Shown: positions 51,509 to 59,415 of the stretch, one piece after another
Layout: each line of letters opens with the position of its first letter
How positions within the stretch are numbered: the stretch's first letter is position 1
NCBI RefSeq assembly: GCF_011516935.1
Contig: NZ_WOTF01000001.1
Location: 248,001 to 312,000 of the forward strand
Length of the DNA stretch: 64,000 nt
Reading direction: 5' to 3'
Source of the DNA: Acetobacter farinalis
GTDB lineage: Bacteria; Pseudomonadota; Alphaproteobacteria; Acetobacterales; Acetobacteraceae
Notes under the pieces: model-generated
The model's input: the letters and a program-made list of their open reading frames with translations, nothing else
Databases searched by the model: none
What the model was told of the DNA's origin: nothing
Made by a program: the position numbers and the translations under genes

Positions 51509-52477
51509 TTAAAATACGGTATTCACTGCAAATTGTGGGGCCATTTTCACGCCTGTATTATGCCCGGCATAGTAAATGGCGCAGCCGGCAATAACGCCCC
51601 ATCGCGCATTCCAGTTATATTCAACGGCCGGAGCAATCTGCCAGTCTGTTGAGGCCGCGCTGATTTTATCAACGCGGCTCCCGGTGCCAGTATGCCCCTT
51701 CAGGTGGGTGCCATTGGCCCAGTCCCGTGCAAGATCCATGGCCAGAACCCAGCGCTGGTTCAGCCCGTATTCCAGAGAAAATCCGGTCTGCCCACTCATG
51801 CCGGGGCGCGCCTGCCCGCGAAACCCGACGGCTGTGCCATAACTGCTGATATCCCGAAGATGCGCGCTGGTCAGGGCTCTGCGCCACCAGTTCCATACGC
51901 GCAGCCGCAGGGCGTGGTTGCCGGGCAGGGTGTAGGTGGATTGTTCCGTTATGGCCATGCGGAAAACAAAAGCCCCGGCGCCCGTGCCATCCTGTGCGGA
52001 GCGCAGGTGTGAATAAGCCCCGGTAGGCAGAACAACGCCGGCAAAAAGATTGAGGTCGGGAATAAACCGTTTGGCGTCCGGGTGGAGAAAGCGCCAGATG
52101 AAATCAACCGGAAAATCACCAAACTGTGGCCCGTGCGTGTGTCCGGCCGTGTGTTTCCACCCATAGCTGACAACGGTGTGGGCCTGAATGCTGATGTCAT
52201 CCGTAATGCCATACTTCCACAGGGTGGAATTGCTGATGGTTTGCTGGCGTGGATGCAACGGATGGCTGGTGCCGTTGGCCGCAAAGGTACCGATGGGTTG
52301 GCTATAGGAATAATAAGGCTCAACCCCGCCGTCTCCCGCATGAGACTTGGCGCCTGAGGGGGAGACCAGAGACCCGGTATACCACTGGGAGTCTGCTTGT
52401 GCCGTGTGCAGGGGGGATGTAAGGGCAGATCCGATCAACACTGCACGGAAAATGTGGGAGGACGACAGCCTGACCAT
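51509..52477 (-). CDS. Putative outer-membrane beta-barrel protein (phenol/MetA-degradation transporter-like)
   Basis: A 322-aa exported protein with a signal peptide (MVRLSSSHIFRAVLIGSALTSPLHTAQA). The mature part is rich in aromatic and alternating residues: SQPIGTFAANG, TLWKYGITDDISIQAHTVVSYGWKHT, PDLNLFAGVVLPTGAY, and it ends in Phe (PQFAVNTVF), typical of outer-membrane barrels. It resembles the 'transporter/MetA-pathway of phenol degradation' family, whose members are putative small-molecule channels. It is divergent from the dicarboxylate symporter, so the two could form an outer/inner uptake pair. Confidence 0.7.
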   Translation of the reverse strand: MVRLSSSHIFRAVLIGSALTSPLHTAQADSQWYTGSLVSPSGAKSHAGDGGVEPYYSYSQPIGTFAANGTSHPLHPRQQTISNSTLWKYGITDDISIQAHTVVSYGWKHTAGHTHGPQFGDFPVDFIWRFLHPDAKRFIPDLNLFAGVVLPTGAYSHLRSAQDGTGAGAFVFRMAITEQSTYTLPGNHALRLRVWNWWRRALTSAHLRDISSYGTAVGFRGQARPGMSGQTGFSLEYGLNQRWVLAMDLARDWANGTHLKGHTGTGSRVDKISAASTDWQIAPAVEYNWNARWGVIAGCAIYYAGHNTGVKMAPQFAVNTVF

Positions 52478-52802
52478 TGCCTTTAAAACAGCCTTTTTCT
52501 TTTTATTTTGGCTGAGAGAAAGCAGTAAAATCCCATGAAATCAACAAGAGGGGAAGATTTTTTTTAAAGATTTTTCTATTGTTTTTAAAACAAGAGGAGT
52601 CTTTGAGGCGAATAACGATATTTTTACTCTCTTTTTCCGCGACATCAAAAATCTATTGTTTCGATTGTTTATCTATTCTGGTGTCGTCACTTTGTGGAGA
52701 GGGAAATGGCGGTTGCCTGGCGGAGTACTCTTCAAATATTTCCGCCAGTGGCGTAAAAAACGCCCAAATAGTGGCGAAAAAACAGAACAAAGGAAGCACG
52801 CA
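52478..52802. promoter_or_regulatory. AT-rich divergent promoter region with nested leader hairpins
   Basis: The first about 200 nt are far richer in A/T than the rest of the window, with runs such as ATTTTTTTTAAAG and TTGTTTTTAAAAC. Such tracts bend DNA and attract IHF/H-NS-type proteins. Just before the symporter ribosome site are two nested stems: CGCCA (52743-52747) with TGGCG (52772-52776), enclosing GGCGT (52750-52754) with ACGCC (52760-52764). They could control translation of the symporter. No single -35/-10 pair stands out. Confidence 0.5.
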
Positions 52803-54059
52803 ATGGCTATCGGGACGCAGTCCGTCAACACAAGACGGCGGACTTATGCCATTTTGGCAGCTCTGGTTCTGGGGGTGTTGAGCGGCCTTTTCATTCATAC
52901 GCTCTCCCCTGCCGTCATTCATTTTTCCGAGCAGGCCGCTACCCTCATGACGGGGATTTTCCTGCGTCTGATCAAGATGGTCATTGCGCCGCTGGTGTTC
53001 GCCACGCTGGTGAGCGGCATTGGCAAGCTGGGGGATGATACGCAGGTTTTCCGCATCGGGGGTAAAATCCTGCTGTGGTTTGTCAGTATGTCCTTCGTGT
53101 CCCTGATGATCGGGCTGCTGGCGGGTAATATCCTTCAGCCGGGCGCGGGCTTTGTGCCTCCTGCCACGGGAGACCTCGGGTCGCTGAAGCACCCGTTCCA
53201 GCCGGTTGAATTCCTGCTGCATATTGTGCCCACCAGCGCGCTGGATGCCATGGCGCGGAACGATATTCTCCAGATTGTTGTCTTTGCCGTTCTGTTCGGC
53301 CTCGCCCTGCCTGCCGCGGGTAAGGCCGGAAAAACCATGCTCGGCTGGACGGAGGAGCTGGGGCACATCATGCTGCGGATGACAGATATGGTCATGCTGC
53401 TGGCCCCCATGGCGGTATTCGGGTCCGTAATGGGGAGTGTGGCCCAGAGCGGCGGCGGGATGCTGATTCAGTACAGCCGCTTTCTGGTGGAGTTCTACGG
53501 CACCATTCTGGTGCTGTGGGCGGTGCTCACCACGCTGGCTTTTCTGGTGCTGGGCCGCAGGATCAAAGATCTGATCCGTGAACTCATCCAGCCGCTCATT
53601 CTGGGGTACGCCACCGCCAGCAGTGAATCCGTCTATCCGCTGCTTCTGGAAAAGCTGGAGGATTTCGGTGTGCCCAGCCGCATCAGCGGGTTTGTGCTGC
53701 CGTTGGGCTACAGCTTCAATCTGGATGGCTCCATTCTGTTCCAGACCTTTGGGGCGCTGTTCATTGCGCAGGTTTATGACATCCATCTCTCCATGGCCCA
53801 GCAGTTTACCATGGTGATGGTCATGATGCTGAGCAGCAAGGGGATTGCCGGTGTGCCGCGCGCCTCCATCGTGACGCTGGTGGCCGTGCTCCCGCAGTTC
53901 GGCCTGCCGGAAGCCGGCATTACGCTGATCCTCGGGATCGACCATTTTCTGGACATGGCCCGCACCGCCACCAACGTGCTGGGCAATGGCTACGCCGCCG
54001 CCATTTCTGCCAAATGGGAAGGGGTTCTGTCCGATGGCCCGACGGATGATGTCATTTAA
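52803..54059 (+). CDS. Dicarboxylate/amino acid:cation symporter (DAACS family)
   Basis: Inner-membrane secondary transporter (418 aa) for C4-dicarboxylates or acidic amino acids, driven by H+ or Na+. Helical segments run from YAILAALVLGVLSGLFIHTL onward. The re-entrant hairpin motif SSKGIAGVPRAS and the helix-7 motif NLDGS are present, and FLDMARTATNVLGNG in helix 8 carries the Arg that binds the substrate side-chain carboxylate, as in glutamate/dicarboxylate members. AAAGGAAG before ATG 52803 supports the start. The frame is open upstream through the hairpin region but that stretch is not homologous. DctA or GltP cannot be decided by eye. Confidence 0.9.
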   Translation: MAIGTQSVNTRRRTYAILAALVLGVLSGLFIHTLSPAVIHFSEQAATLMTGIFLRLIKMVIAPLVFATLVSGIGKLGDDTQVFRIGGKILLWFVSMSFVSLMIGLLAGNILQPGAGFVPPATGDLGSLKHPFQPVEFLLHIVPTSALDAMARNDILQIVVFAVLFGLALPAAGKAGKTMLGWTEELGHIMLRMTDMVMLLAPMAVFGSVMGSVAQSGGGMLIQYSRFLVEFYGTILVLWAVLTTLAFLVLGRRIKDLIRELIQPLILGYATASSESVYPLLLEKLEDFGVPSRISGFVLPLGYSFNLDGSILFQTFGALFIAQVYDIHLSMAQQFTMVMVMMLSSKGIAGVPRASIVTLVAVLPQFGLPEAGITLILGIDHFLDMARTATNVLGNGYAAAISAKWEGVLSDGPTDDVI

Positions 54060-54568
54060 GGCGTATCCAGCCTGAGGCTGCGCCCCTGTTAACGGTGTCT
54101 GTGCAGCCAGCACACACCTGATCGCGTCTTCTGCTCAGCCGGTTCAGGCAGAGCCGGCCGGGCCGGAGGCGGGCTGCGAGGTTTTCAGTAAAGCGTGCTC
54201 CGTGAAAACGCGCATGCTCACGATGCGTCTCATTACAGCGCACGGAGCCAAAGCAGGGGCAGGCGAGACAGGCGGACGGGCCTGATTGCGCACCAGCCCG
54301 GACTGCCCGCTTGCTCCCGACTTTCCGCGTGATTGTAAAACTGTGTGCGGGGGTGTTTGTTCGCCTGCCTGCGTCTTGTCCGCTTGGCGGGGCAATCCGT
54401 GCTGCGGTTACGGAGACTGGGCTACCGTCACAGGCCGGATTTCTGCTTTGCCGAGCATCATGTGTGATCAGAATAAAAAGTCTCGGTGCAGGCTGTAAAA
54501 GCGCTCGGTACTGTATTGTCAGCACCTGCGTGTGACAGTTGACCATCCTGCTCCAGAAGGCCCATGCG

Positions 54569-54622
54569 TGCCAGTGCCAGTGCCAGTGCCAGTGCCAGTG
54601 CCAGTGCCAGTGCCAGTGCCAG
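54569..54622. repeat. Hexanucleotide tandem repeat, nine units of TGCCAG
   Basis: Nine perfect consecutive copies of TGCCAG (54 nt). As a multiple of three it would encode dipeptide repeats (for example Val-Pro or Ala-Ser) if translated, but no credible gene covers it. It lies 24 nt before a long inverted repeat. Confidence 0.92.
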
Positions 54623-54645
54623 ATTTTTGCGGGTCAGCAGTCAGA

Positions 54646-54698
54646 CGAACGCTGGAAAAGCCCTTCAGGCGGTATCAACCTTTTCTTTCCAGCGTTCG
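54646..54698. repeat. 13-bp perfect inverted repeat with 27-nt loop
   Basis: CGAACGCTGGAAA (54646-54658) and TTTCCAGCGTTCG (54686-54698). It lies about 90 nt beyond the ccmI stop on the minus strand and could serve as a terminator for the ccm operon or be the remnant of a small mobile repeat. No flanking target duplication was seen. Confidence 0.75.
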
Positions 54699-54788
54699 TT
54701 CTCCGTCACGCGCATGGGTAGTACGCGGCAGAAATCGGCCACGGCCTGAATTCGCCCGTTTGTTCTTCGTTGCGCGTGGGCAGCGTTC

Positions 54789-55520
54789 TCAGGGATTATC
54801 CTGCTCGTGCTCCCCTTCGGCGATACGGGCCTGTATGGCCGCGCGCCACGGGGCGTCCTTCGGGGCAGCATCAAGGGCCTTGCGGAACAGATCCAGCGCC
54901 TGCGGTGTGACGTGGCTTGCCGCCCGTGTCAGCGCCTCGCCCGTGCGGGCGGCCACTTCAGGGTCAAAACCCAGAGAAAGTGCATGGGTCCAGGCCTCGG
55001 CGGCTTCGGCATAGTGTTCGCGGCCTGCCTCGGCCTGCCCTAGAAGCAGGTAGCCCTGCCGCGCATTAGGGTCATCCGCCGGGATGGTGGCCAGTGCGGC
55101 TTTCAGGCGCTGGATGACGGCATCCCCACGCGTGTTTGCTTCATGCTGGCGCACCAGACGAGGGCCAAGCGGTTGCGCGGGCAGGGAGGGGTATCCGTTG
55201 GTCAGATACAGGGCAACGGAAGCCAGCGGGATGAGGGCCAGAGCACCCCATACGGCAAGGGGGGGAATGCTGTCATCCGCGCGGGTGGGGGCGGTATCCG
55301 CCACCAGAATGCGGCGCTGGATTTCCAGCCGGGCGATGTCATGCTCCGCCGGGGCAATCAGGCCGATATCCAGATCACGGTCAATTTCAGAAAGCTGGGC
55401 GTCATGCAGCGCCAGCGCGGCACTGCGCTCGTCCCGTACATGCCGGGTGCGTCGCCACAGGGGCAGGGCGGCCGGAACCAGAGCCAGGCCGCTTAACAGC
55501 ACGATGGAAAGCCAGATCAT
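54789..55520 (-). CDS. ccmI: Cytochrome c maturation protein CcmI
   Basis: Apocytochrome c chaperone of System I: membrane-anchored, presents apocytochromes to the CcmFH haem ligase. The N-terminus has a membrane segment (WLSIVLLSGLALVPAALPLW) and a CcmI-type basic/coiled region (RSAALALHDAQLSEIDRDLDIGLIAPAEH). A second hydrophobic segment follows (LAVWGALALIPLASVALYLTNG). The C-terminal TPR part includes PNARQGYLLLGQAEAGREHYAEAAEAWTHALSL. At 243 aa it is a short CcmI. It starts in a 4-nt overlap with ccmH and is the last gene of the ccm cluster. Confidence 0.88.
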   Translation of the reverse strand: MIWLSIVLLSGLALVPAALPLWRRTRHVRDERSAALALHDAQLSEIDRDLDIGLIAPAEHDIARLEIQRRILVADTAPTRADDSIPPLAVWGALALIPLASVALYLTNGYPSLPAQPLGPRLVRQHEANTRGDAVIQRLKAALATIPADDPNARQGYLLLGQAEAGREHYAEAAEAWTHALSLGFDPEVAARTGEALTRAASHVTPQALDLFRKALDAAPKDAPWRAAIQARIAEGEHEQDNP

Positions 55521-56065
55521 GCGCTTGGTCCTTTATCGGTGTGGCCATTATCGGGCTGGTCTGTGTCTGGTCGGCCGGTGTCGTGCTGGCCTGCGTTTTT
55601 GGCAAGGCTGGCCAGCCGGGCCTTTTCTTCCGCTGTCAGGGGCGGCGGAGCGGCAGGTGTTGTGCGTCTGGTGCGGTAGGAGAAAAACGCAATGCCCAGC
55701 CCCAGCAGCAGAGCCAGAACCGGCATGCTCCATAGCAGCAGGGTGCCGAGGGAGAAAGGCGGGCTGAGGCGAATGAAGTTGCCATAGCGCTGGACCATCC
55801 AGGCCATGATCTGGCTGTTGCTCTCGCCTTTGGCAACGTGCTCACGCACCACGCGGCGCAGGTCCCGTGCCAGCCCTGCGCTGCTGTCCTCAATAGATTC
55901 ATTCTGGCAGACCAGACAGCGGAGCTGGGAGCCAATGGCTTCGGCCCGCGCTTCTTCCTGCGGGTTGGGCAGCATTTCGGAAGGGTCATCCACTGCCAGA
56001 ACCAGTGCCGGAGCCACAAGCAGGGCGCAGCCCAGAAGCAGGGCGGACAGGCGGCGCAGCATCAT
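55517..56065 (-). CDS. ccmH: Cytochrome c maturation protein CcmH
   Basis: Thiol-disulfide oxidoreductase that keeps apocytochrome CXXCH cysteines reduced and works with CcmF in haem ligation. Signal or anchor helix at the N-terminus, redox motif LRCLVCQNESIEDS with C50 and C53, conserved ARDLRRVVREHVAKGESNSQIMAWMVQRYGNFI, and a second membrane helix (LLLWSMPVLALLLGLGIAFF). The C-terminal extension after it is polar and low complexity. At 182 aa it lacks the fused CcmI part of E. coli CcmH, which here is a separate gene. Start overlaps the ccmG stop. Confidence 0.93.
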   Translation of the reverse strand: MMLRRLSALLLGCALLVAPALVLAVDDPSEMLPNPQEEARAEAIGSQLRCLVCQNESIEDSSAGLARDLRRVVREHVAKGESNSQIMAWMVQRYGNFIRLSPPFSLGTLLLWSMPVLALLLGLGIAFFSYRTRRTTPAAPPPLTAEEKARLASLAKNAGQHDTGRPDTDQPDNGHTDKGPSA

Positions 56066-56637
56066 GATTTTTTCAGGCTTTCCAGCAGGGGCATCAGTGT
56101 GCCGCGGATGGTGTCTACATCCAGCGGGGCGGCGCTGTGCCAGCGGATCACGCCGCCGGGGCCGATCAGGAAGGTTTCCGGCACACCGGAAATACCCCAG
56201 TCGATCCCTACGCGGCCATCCCGATCACTTCCCAGACGGGTGAACGGGTTTCCGGAATGCTTGAGGAAACCAGCCGCGTTCTCCGGGCGATCCTTATAGG
56301 CAATGCCCCACAGGGGGAGGTCATCCTTCAGAGCCATCAGGGTTGGCATTTCCGCAAGGCAGGGGATGCACCATGAGGCAAAGAAATTGACCAGCACCGG
56401 CTGGGTGAGCGCCCGCAGATCCTGCGCGCCAAAGCCTTGACCAGGCGCCTGATCAGGCACGCTGAAATCCGGCACCGGGCGGTTGAGCACGGGGGCGTGG
56501 ATGTCATGCGGGTTGAAGGAGCCGCGCTGCATGCCGGACAGCATTTTCCAGAATCCCACACCCGCAACCGCCGCGGCGGCAAGGGGGGCGGCCATCAGCA
56601 GCCGCCGGCGCTTCATGTTTTCAGGAGGGGTGCTCAT
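56062..56637 (-). CDS. ccmG: Thiol:disulfide interchange protein CcmG/DsbE
   Basis: Membrane-tethered periplasmic thioredoxin of System I, reducing CcmH or apocytochrome c. A basic N-terminus and one hydrophobic anchor (LLMAAPLAAAAVAGVGFW) lead to the thioredoxin fold, with active site FFASWCIPCLAEMP (C90, C93) and the family cis-proline in GISGVPETFLIGPGG. At 191 aa it has normal length. ATGA overlap with ccmF upstream and ccmH downstream shows a coupled operon. Confidence 0.94.
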   Translation of the reverse strand: MSTPPENMKRRRLLMAAPLAAAAVAGVGFWKMLSGMQRGSFNPHDIHAPVLNRPVPDFSVPDQAPGQGFGAQDLRALTQPVLVNFFASWCIPCLAEMPTLMALKDDLPLWGIAYKDRPENAAGFLKHSGNPFTRLGSDRDGRVGIDWGISGVPETFLIGPGGVIRWHSAAPLDVDTIRGTLMPLLESLKKS

Positions 56638-58619
56638 GCTGCCGTCACCGTATTGGGGGAAGAGTGGGCACGGCGCGGTGCGCCCACACGCATGCGCCGG
56701 TCAGACAGGGAAAGCGCGCCGCCAATCGCCATGATCAGCGCGCCCAGCCACATCCAGGGGGCCAGAGGGTTGTAATGCAGGCGTAGTACATAGGTGGGCG
56801 CGGCATCCGTTCCGTGTTTATCCCCCAGCACGCCATACAGGTCCGCCAGCAGATTGGTGTGGATGGACACCTCCGTGGTGGTCTGGTTCTGGCTGTTAAA
56901 GCTGCGCTTGGAGGGATGCATGATGGTGATGAGCCTGCCGTTATGCCGCACCTCAAGAGTTGCGGTCAGGGCAGTATAGTTCGGGCCGGGTTCCTGCGTG
57001 ACGTTGGTGAGTGTCCAGTCATATCCCGCCAGATGTTCGGTGGTGCCAACCGGCACTTCCACAATCTTGTGCTGTGCCTGAGACATGGCGGCCAGCCCCA
57101 GAACCGTCACGCCCACACCGGCATGGGCAATGGCCGTGCCGAAAATGGAGCGGGGCAGCATGCGTGCCCGCTGGAGGCTGCCGGAAAGCGGCATGCGGAA
57201 CAGCCGCACGCGCTCCGTCAGATCCAGCACGGAGGCAAGGATCACCCACACGGCCAGAGCGCTGCACAGGATGGGCAGAATGCCGGACATGCCAAATGTT
57301 GCCACAGCAAAGGCCACCGCCGCCAGCAGGGCGGCAATCCACAGCCGTTGCAGCACCGGCCAGAGCTGTGCGCGCTTCCAGGGCAGCATGGGGCCAAAGC
57401 CCATGAAAATGAACAGCGGGATGGCCAGCGGAATGGTCGTGGCATCAAAGAACGGTTTGCCGACGGAAATGGTGCGGTCAAACAGCAGGGACATGAAGGG
57501 CGGGTACATGGTACCTGTCAGCACAACGGCGCACAGGGAGCACAACAGGATATTGTTGAGCACCAGCGCGCCCTCACGCGAGACAGGCGCGAACAGGCCG
57601 CCCGCCGTGAGGGAGGGCGCACGCCAGGCAAACAGGGCGAGTGACCCACCGATCACGATAGCCAGCAGGCCGAGAATGAAAATGCCGCGGGCCGGGTCAT
57701 TCGCAAAGGCATGCACGGAGTTCAGAATGCCCGAGCGCACAAGGAACGTGCCGGAGAGCGAGAACGAGAACGTGGCAATGGCCAGCAGCACGGTCCAGAT
57801 TTTCAGGCTTTCGCGCTTTTCCACCACAATGGCGGAATGGATGAGAGCCGTTCCCGTCAGCCAGGGGATGAGGGAGGCGTTTTCCACCGGGTCCCAGAAC
57901 CAGTAACCGCCCCAGCCCAGCACGTAATAGGACCACCAGGAGCCAAGGGCGATGCCGCAGGTCAGGAAGCACCATGCCGCCACGGCCCACGGGCGCACCC
58001 AGCGGCCCCATGCGGCATCCACCCGCCCTTCGATCAGCGCGGCAATGGCGAAGGCGAACGGCACCGCAAACCCGACATAGCCGGTGTAGAGAACCGGCGG
58101 ATGGAAGGCCAGACCGGGGTCCTGCAGCAGGGGGTTCATGCCCTGCCCATCCATCGGGGCGGGCCAGACACGGGCAAACGGGTCTGATGTGGTGAGGGAA
58201 AACAGCTCAAACCCGGCGGCCACAGCCCCCAGCACCGCAATCACCCGTGCGCGCAGGGCTGAGGGCAGATTGCGCCCGAACGCGGCCACTGCCGCCCCGC
58301 AGAACCCCAGAATAAGGGCCCACAGCAGAATGGAGCCTTCATGGTTGCCCCACACCCCGGTGATTTTATACAGCAGCGGCTTGGAGACAGCGCTGTTGGC
58401 CGCAACGTTCTGGACCGAAAAATCGTCCGTCACAGCGGCATTCACCAGACACAGGAAAGACGCCAGCAAAGCCAGCAACTGGCCGACAGCCAGCCCCGGG
58501 GCGAGCATCATCACCCGTCTGTCGCGCCGCTGCGCGCCGATAAGAGGCAGAATGCCCTGCGCGGCGGCAAGGATGCAGGCCATGGCCAGCGCATAATGTC
58601 CGAGTTCAGGGCTCAGCAT
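56634..58619 (-). CDS. ccmF: Cytochrome c haem lyase subunit CcmF
   Basis: Large polytopic haem ligase component, 661 aa, with about 15 membrane segments. It receives haem from holo-CcmE and attaches it to apocytochrome c. The WWD-type signature is WGGYWFWDPVENASLIPWL. GVWGNHEGSILLW, LQDPGLAFHPPVLYTGYVGF and FLVRSGILNSVHAFANDP are conserved, with His residues expected to ligate haem. It starts 119 nt after ccmE ends; that gap holds hairpins, so ccmFGHI may be partly uncoupled from ccmCDE. Confidence 0.95.
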   Translation of the reverse strand: MLSPELGHYALAMACILAAAQGILPLIGAQRRDRRVMMLAPGLAVGQLLALLASFLCLVNAAVTDDFSVQNVAANSAVSKPLLYKITGVWGNHEGSILLWALILGFCGAAVAAFGRNLPSALRARVIAVLGAVAAGFELFSLTTSDPFARVWPAPMDGQGMNPLLQDPGLAFHPPVLYTGYVGFAVPFAFAIAALIEGRVDAAWGRWVRPWAVAAWCFLTCGIALGSWWSYYVLGWGGYWFWDPVENASLIPWLTGTALIHSAIVVEKRESLKIWTVLLAIATFSFSLSGTFLVRSGILNSVHAFANDPARGIFILGLLAIVIGGSLALFAWRAPSLTAGGLFAPVSREGALVLNNILLCSLCAVVLTGTMYPPFMSLLFDRTISVGKPFFDATTIPLAIPLFIFMGFGPMLPWKRAQLWPVLQRLWIAALLAAVAFAVATFGMSGILPILCSALAVWVILASVLDLTERVRLFRMPLSGSLQRARMLPRSIFGTAIAHAGVGVTVLGLAAMSQAQHKIVEVPVGTTEHLAGYDWTLTNVTQEPGPNYTALTATLEVRHNGRLITIMHPSKRSFNSQNQTTTEVSIHTNLLADLYGVLGDKHGTDAAPTYVLRLHYNPLAPWMWLGALIMAIGGALSLSDRRMRVGAPRRAHSSPNTVTAA

Positions 58620-58670
58620 GTCAGAAGGGTGTCTCCGGGTGGCGGGCTGTCAGAACAGCGGAAGAGGGAT

Positions 58671-58690
58671 GGCAGGTGAAAAAACCTGCC
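58671..58690 (-). promoter_or_regulatory. Hairpin in the ccmE-ccmF gap
   Basis: GGCAGGT (58671-58677) and ACCTGCC (58684-58690) form a perfect 7-bp stem with an A-rich loop (U-rich on the minus strand). A second stem, GTGCCG with CGGCAC, lies near 58710-58725. They occupy most of the 119-nt gap between ccmE and ccmF and may tune the ratio of upstream to downstream products by partial termination or RNA processing. Confidence 0.45.
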
Positions 58691-58738
58691 ACGCCGGGGT
58701 CAGGAAAGGCGGGGTGCCGGGGCGGCACGGCATGGGGC

Positions 58739-59257
58739 TCAGTTGCCCGCGGGGAGCATCTTTTTCGCATCCTGCGCCGTCATGCTGTTCCAGCTTGCGG
58801 CACTCGGGGGCGGGCCGAAGCGCGGGTCCCATTTGCCGGATTTTTTCAGGGCTTCCGCTACTTCCTTCGGCATATAGGTTTCATCATGCTTGGCCAGAAC
58901 TTCACTGGCGACAAATCCATCCTTGTGCATGGTGCCCACCGCCACCACGCTCTGCCCCTCACGGAACAGATCAGGCAGGATTCCTTCATAGCGTACCGTA
59001 ATGGCGGCCTGTCCATCTGTCACATCAAAGCGGGCAATGGGGGTTTCCCCCTGCTTTTCCCGTTTGACGGAACCCGCCACCACCATGCCGCCCAGCCGCA
59101 CGGTGCGGTCTGCCGGAGGAGGGGAGGCCGCCACCTGAGAGGGGGTGACAAAGAAGACGATATCGGAGGAAAACGCCTTGAGCATAAGGGCGGCTGCGGC
59201 CCCGAGGCAGGCAACGCAGGCGATGACGAGCCAGAGGCGACGTGTCTTGCGGGTCAT
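58739..59257 (-). CDS. ccmE: Haem chaperone CcmE
   Basis: Periplasmic haem chaperone that binds haem covalently through a histidine and passes it to CcmF. N-terminal anchor (LWLVIACVACLGAAAALML), beta-barrel OB fold, then the haem-binding motif LAKHDETYMP with H124 and the conserved Tyr. A flexible C-terminal tail (KWDPRFGPPPSAASWNSM) follows. At 172 aa it fits the family. It overlaps ccmD by 4 nt. Confidence 0.95.
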   Translation of the reverse strand: MTRKTRRLWLVIACVACLGAAAALMLKAFSSDIVFFVTPSQVAASPPPADRTVRLGGMVVAGSVKREKQGETPIARFDVTDGQAAITVRYEGILPDLFREGQSVVAVGTMHKDGFVASEVLAKHDETYMPKEVAEALKKSGKWDPRFGPPPSAASWNSMTAQDAKKMLPAGN

Positions 59258-59415
59258 AGAGGTGAGGTGGCTCCTGTGGTGCGGTCAGATGGGCGTTCGA
59301 GAACGGCCAGCTGCGTACGAGCCTGCTTCAGGCGGAGGGCGGCTCCGATGGACAGAACCAGAGCGATGAGCGTGGCCAGACCATAGCTGGCCAGAATATA
59401 GGGCAGATGCGTCAT
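59254..59415 (-). CDS. ccmD: Haem exporter protein CcmD
   Basis: A 53-residue single-helix membrane protein (ILASYGLATLIALVLSIGAAL) that stabilises the CcmC-CcmE-haem complex. The basic stretch RLKQARTQLAVLE after the helix is typical of CcmD. ATG 59415 overlaps the ccmC stop (ATGA) and its own stop overlaps ccmE. The longer upstream frame is ccmC sequence in another frame and is not used. Confidence 0.88.
   Translation of the reverse strand: MTHLPYILASYGLATLIALVLSIGAALRLKQARTQLAVLERPSDRTTGATSPL

Larger units (their letters stand above)
54060..54788. other. Long gene-free interval between symporter and ccmI
   Basis: About 730 nt without a supportable gene; both flanking genes end here (convergent). 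It contains a hexanucleotide tandem repeat (54569-54622) and a 13-bp inverted repeat (54646-54698), annotated separately. The open frames crossing it are Arg/Pro/Ala-rich with no ribosome site or family resemblance. I found no tRNA, RNase P, SRP RNA or riboswitch signature by eye. Confidence 0.6.

Noticed and set aside
52579-52881. Frame in the AT-rich region before the symporter
   Set aside because: It overlaps the symporter start, begins with TTG, and its C-terminal part is the symporter in another frame.
54052-54546. Minus-strand open frame of 164 codons
   Set aside because: Cys/Arg-rich composition, no ribosome site, no family resemblance; read as chance in GC-rich DNA.
54060-54560. RNase P RNA or cobalamin riboswitch
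   Set aside because: Some short similarity (for example CGGAAAGTC on the minus strand), but the diagnostic conserved blocks are absent.
54569-54622. Possible CRISPR or iteron-type origin
   Set aside because: Contiguous 6-mers, no spacers, no replication initiator nearby.
54532-55014. Plus-strand frame with Val-Pro repeats over the hexamer array
   Set aside because: It runs antisense into ccmI, has no ribosome site, and its repeat is simply the translated TGCCAG array.
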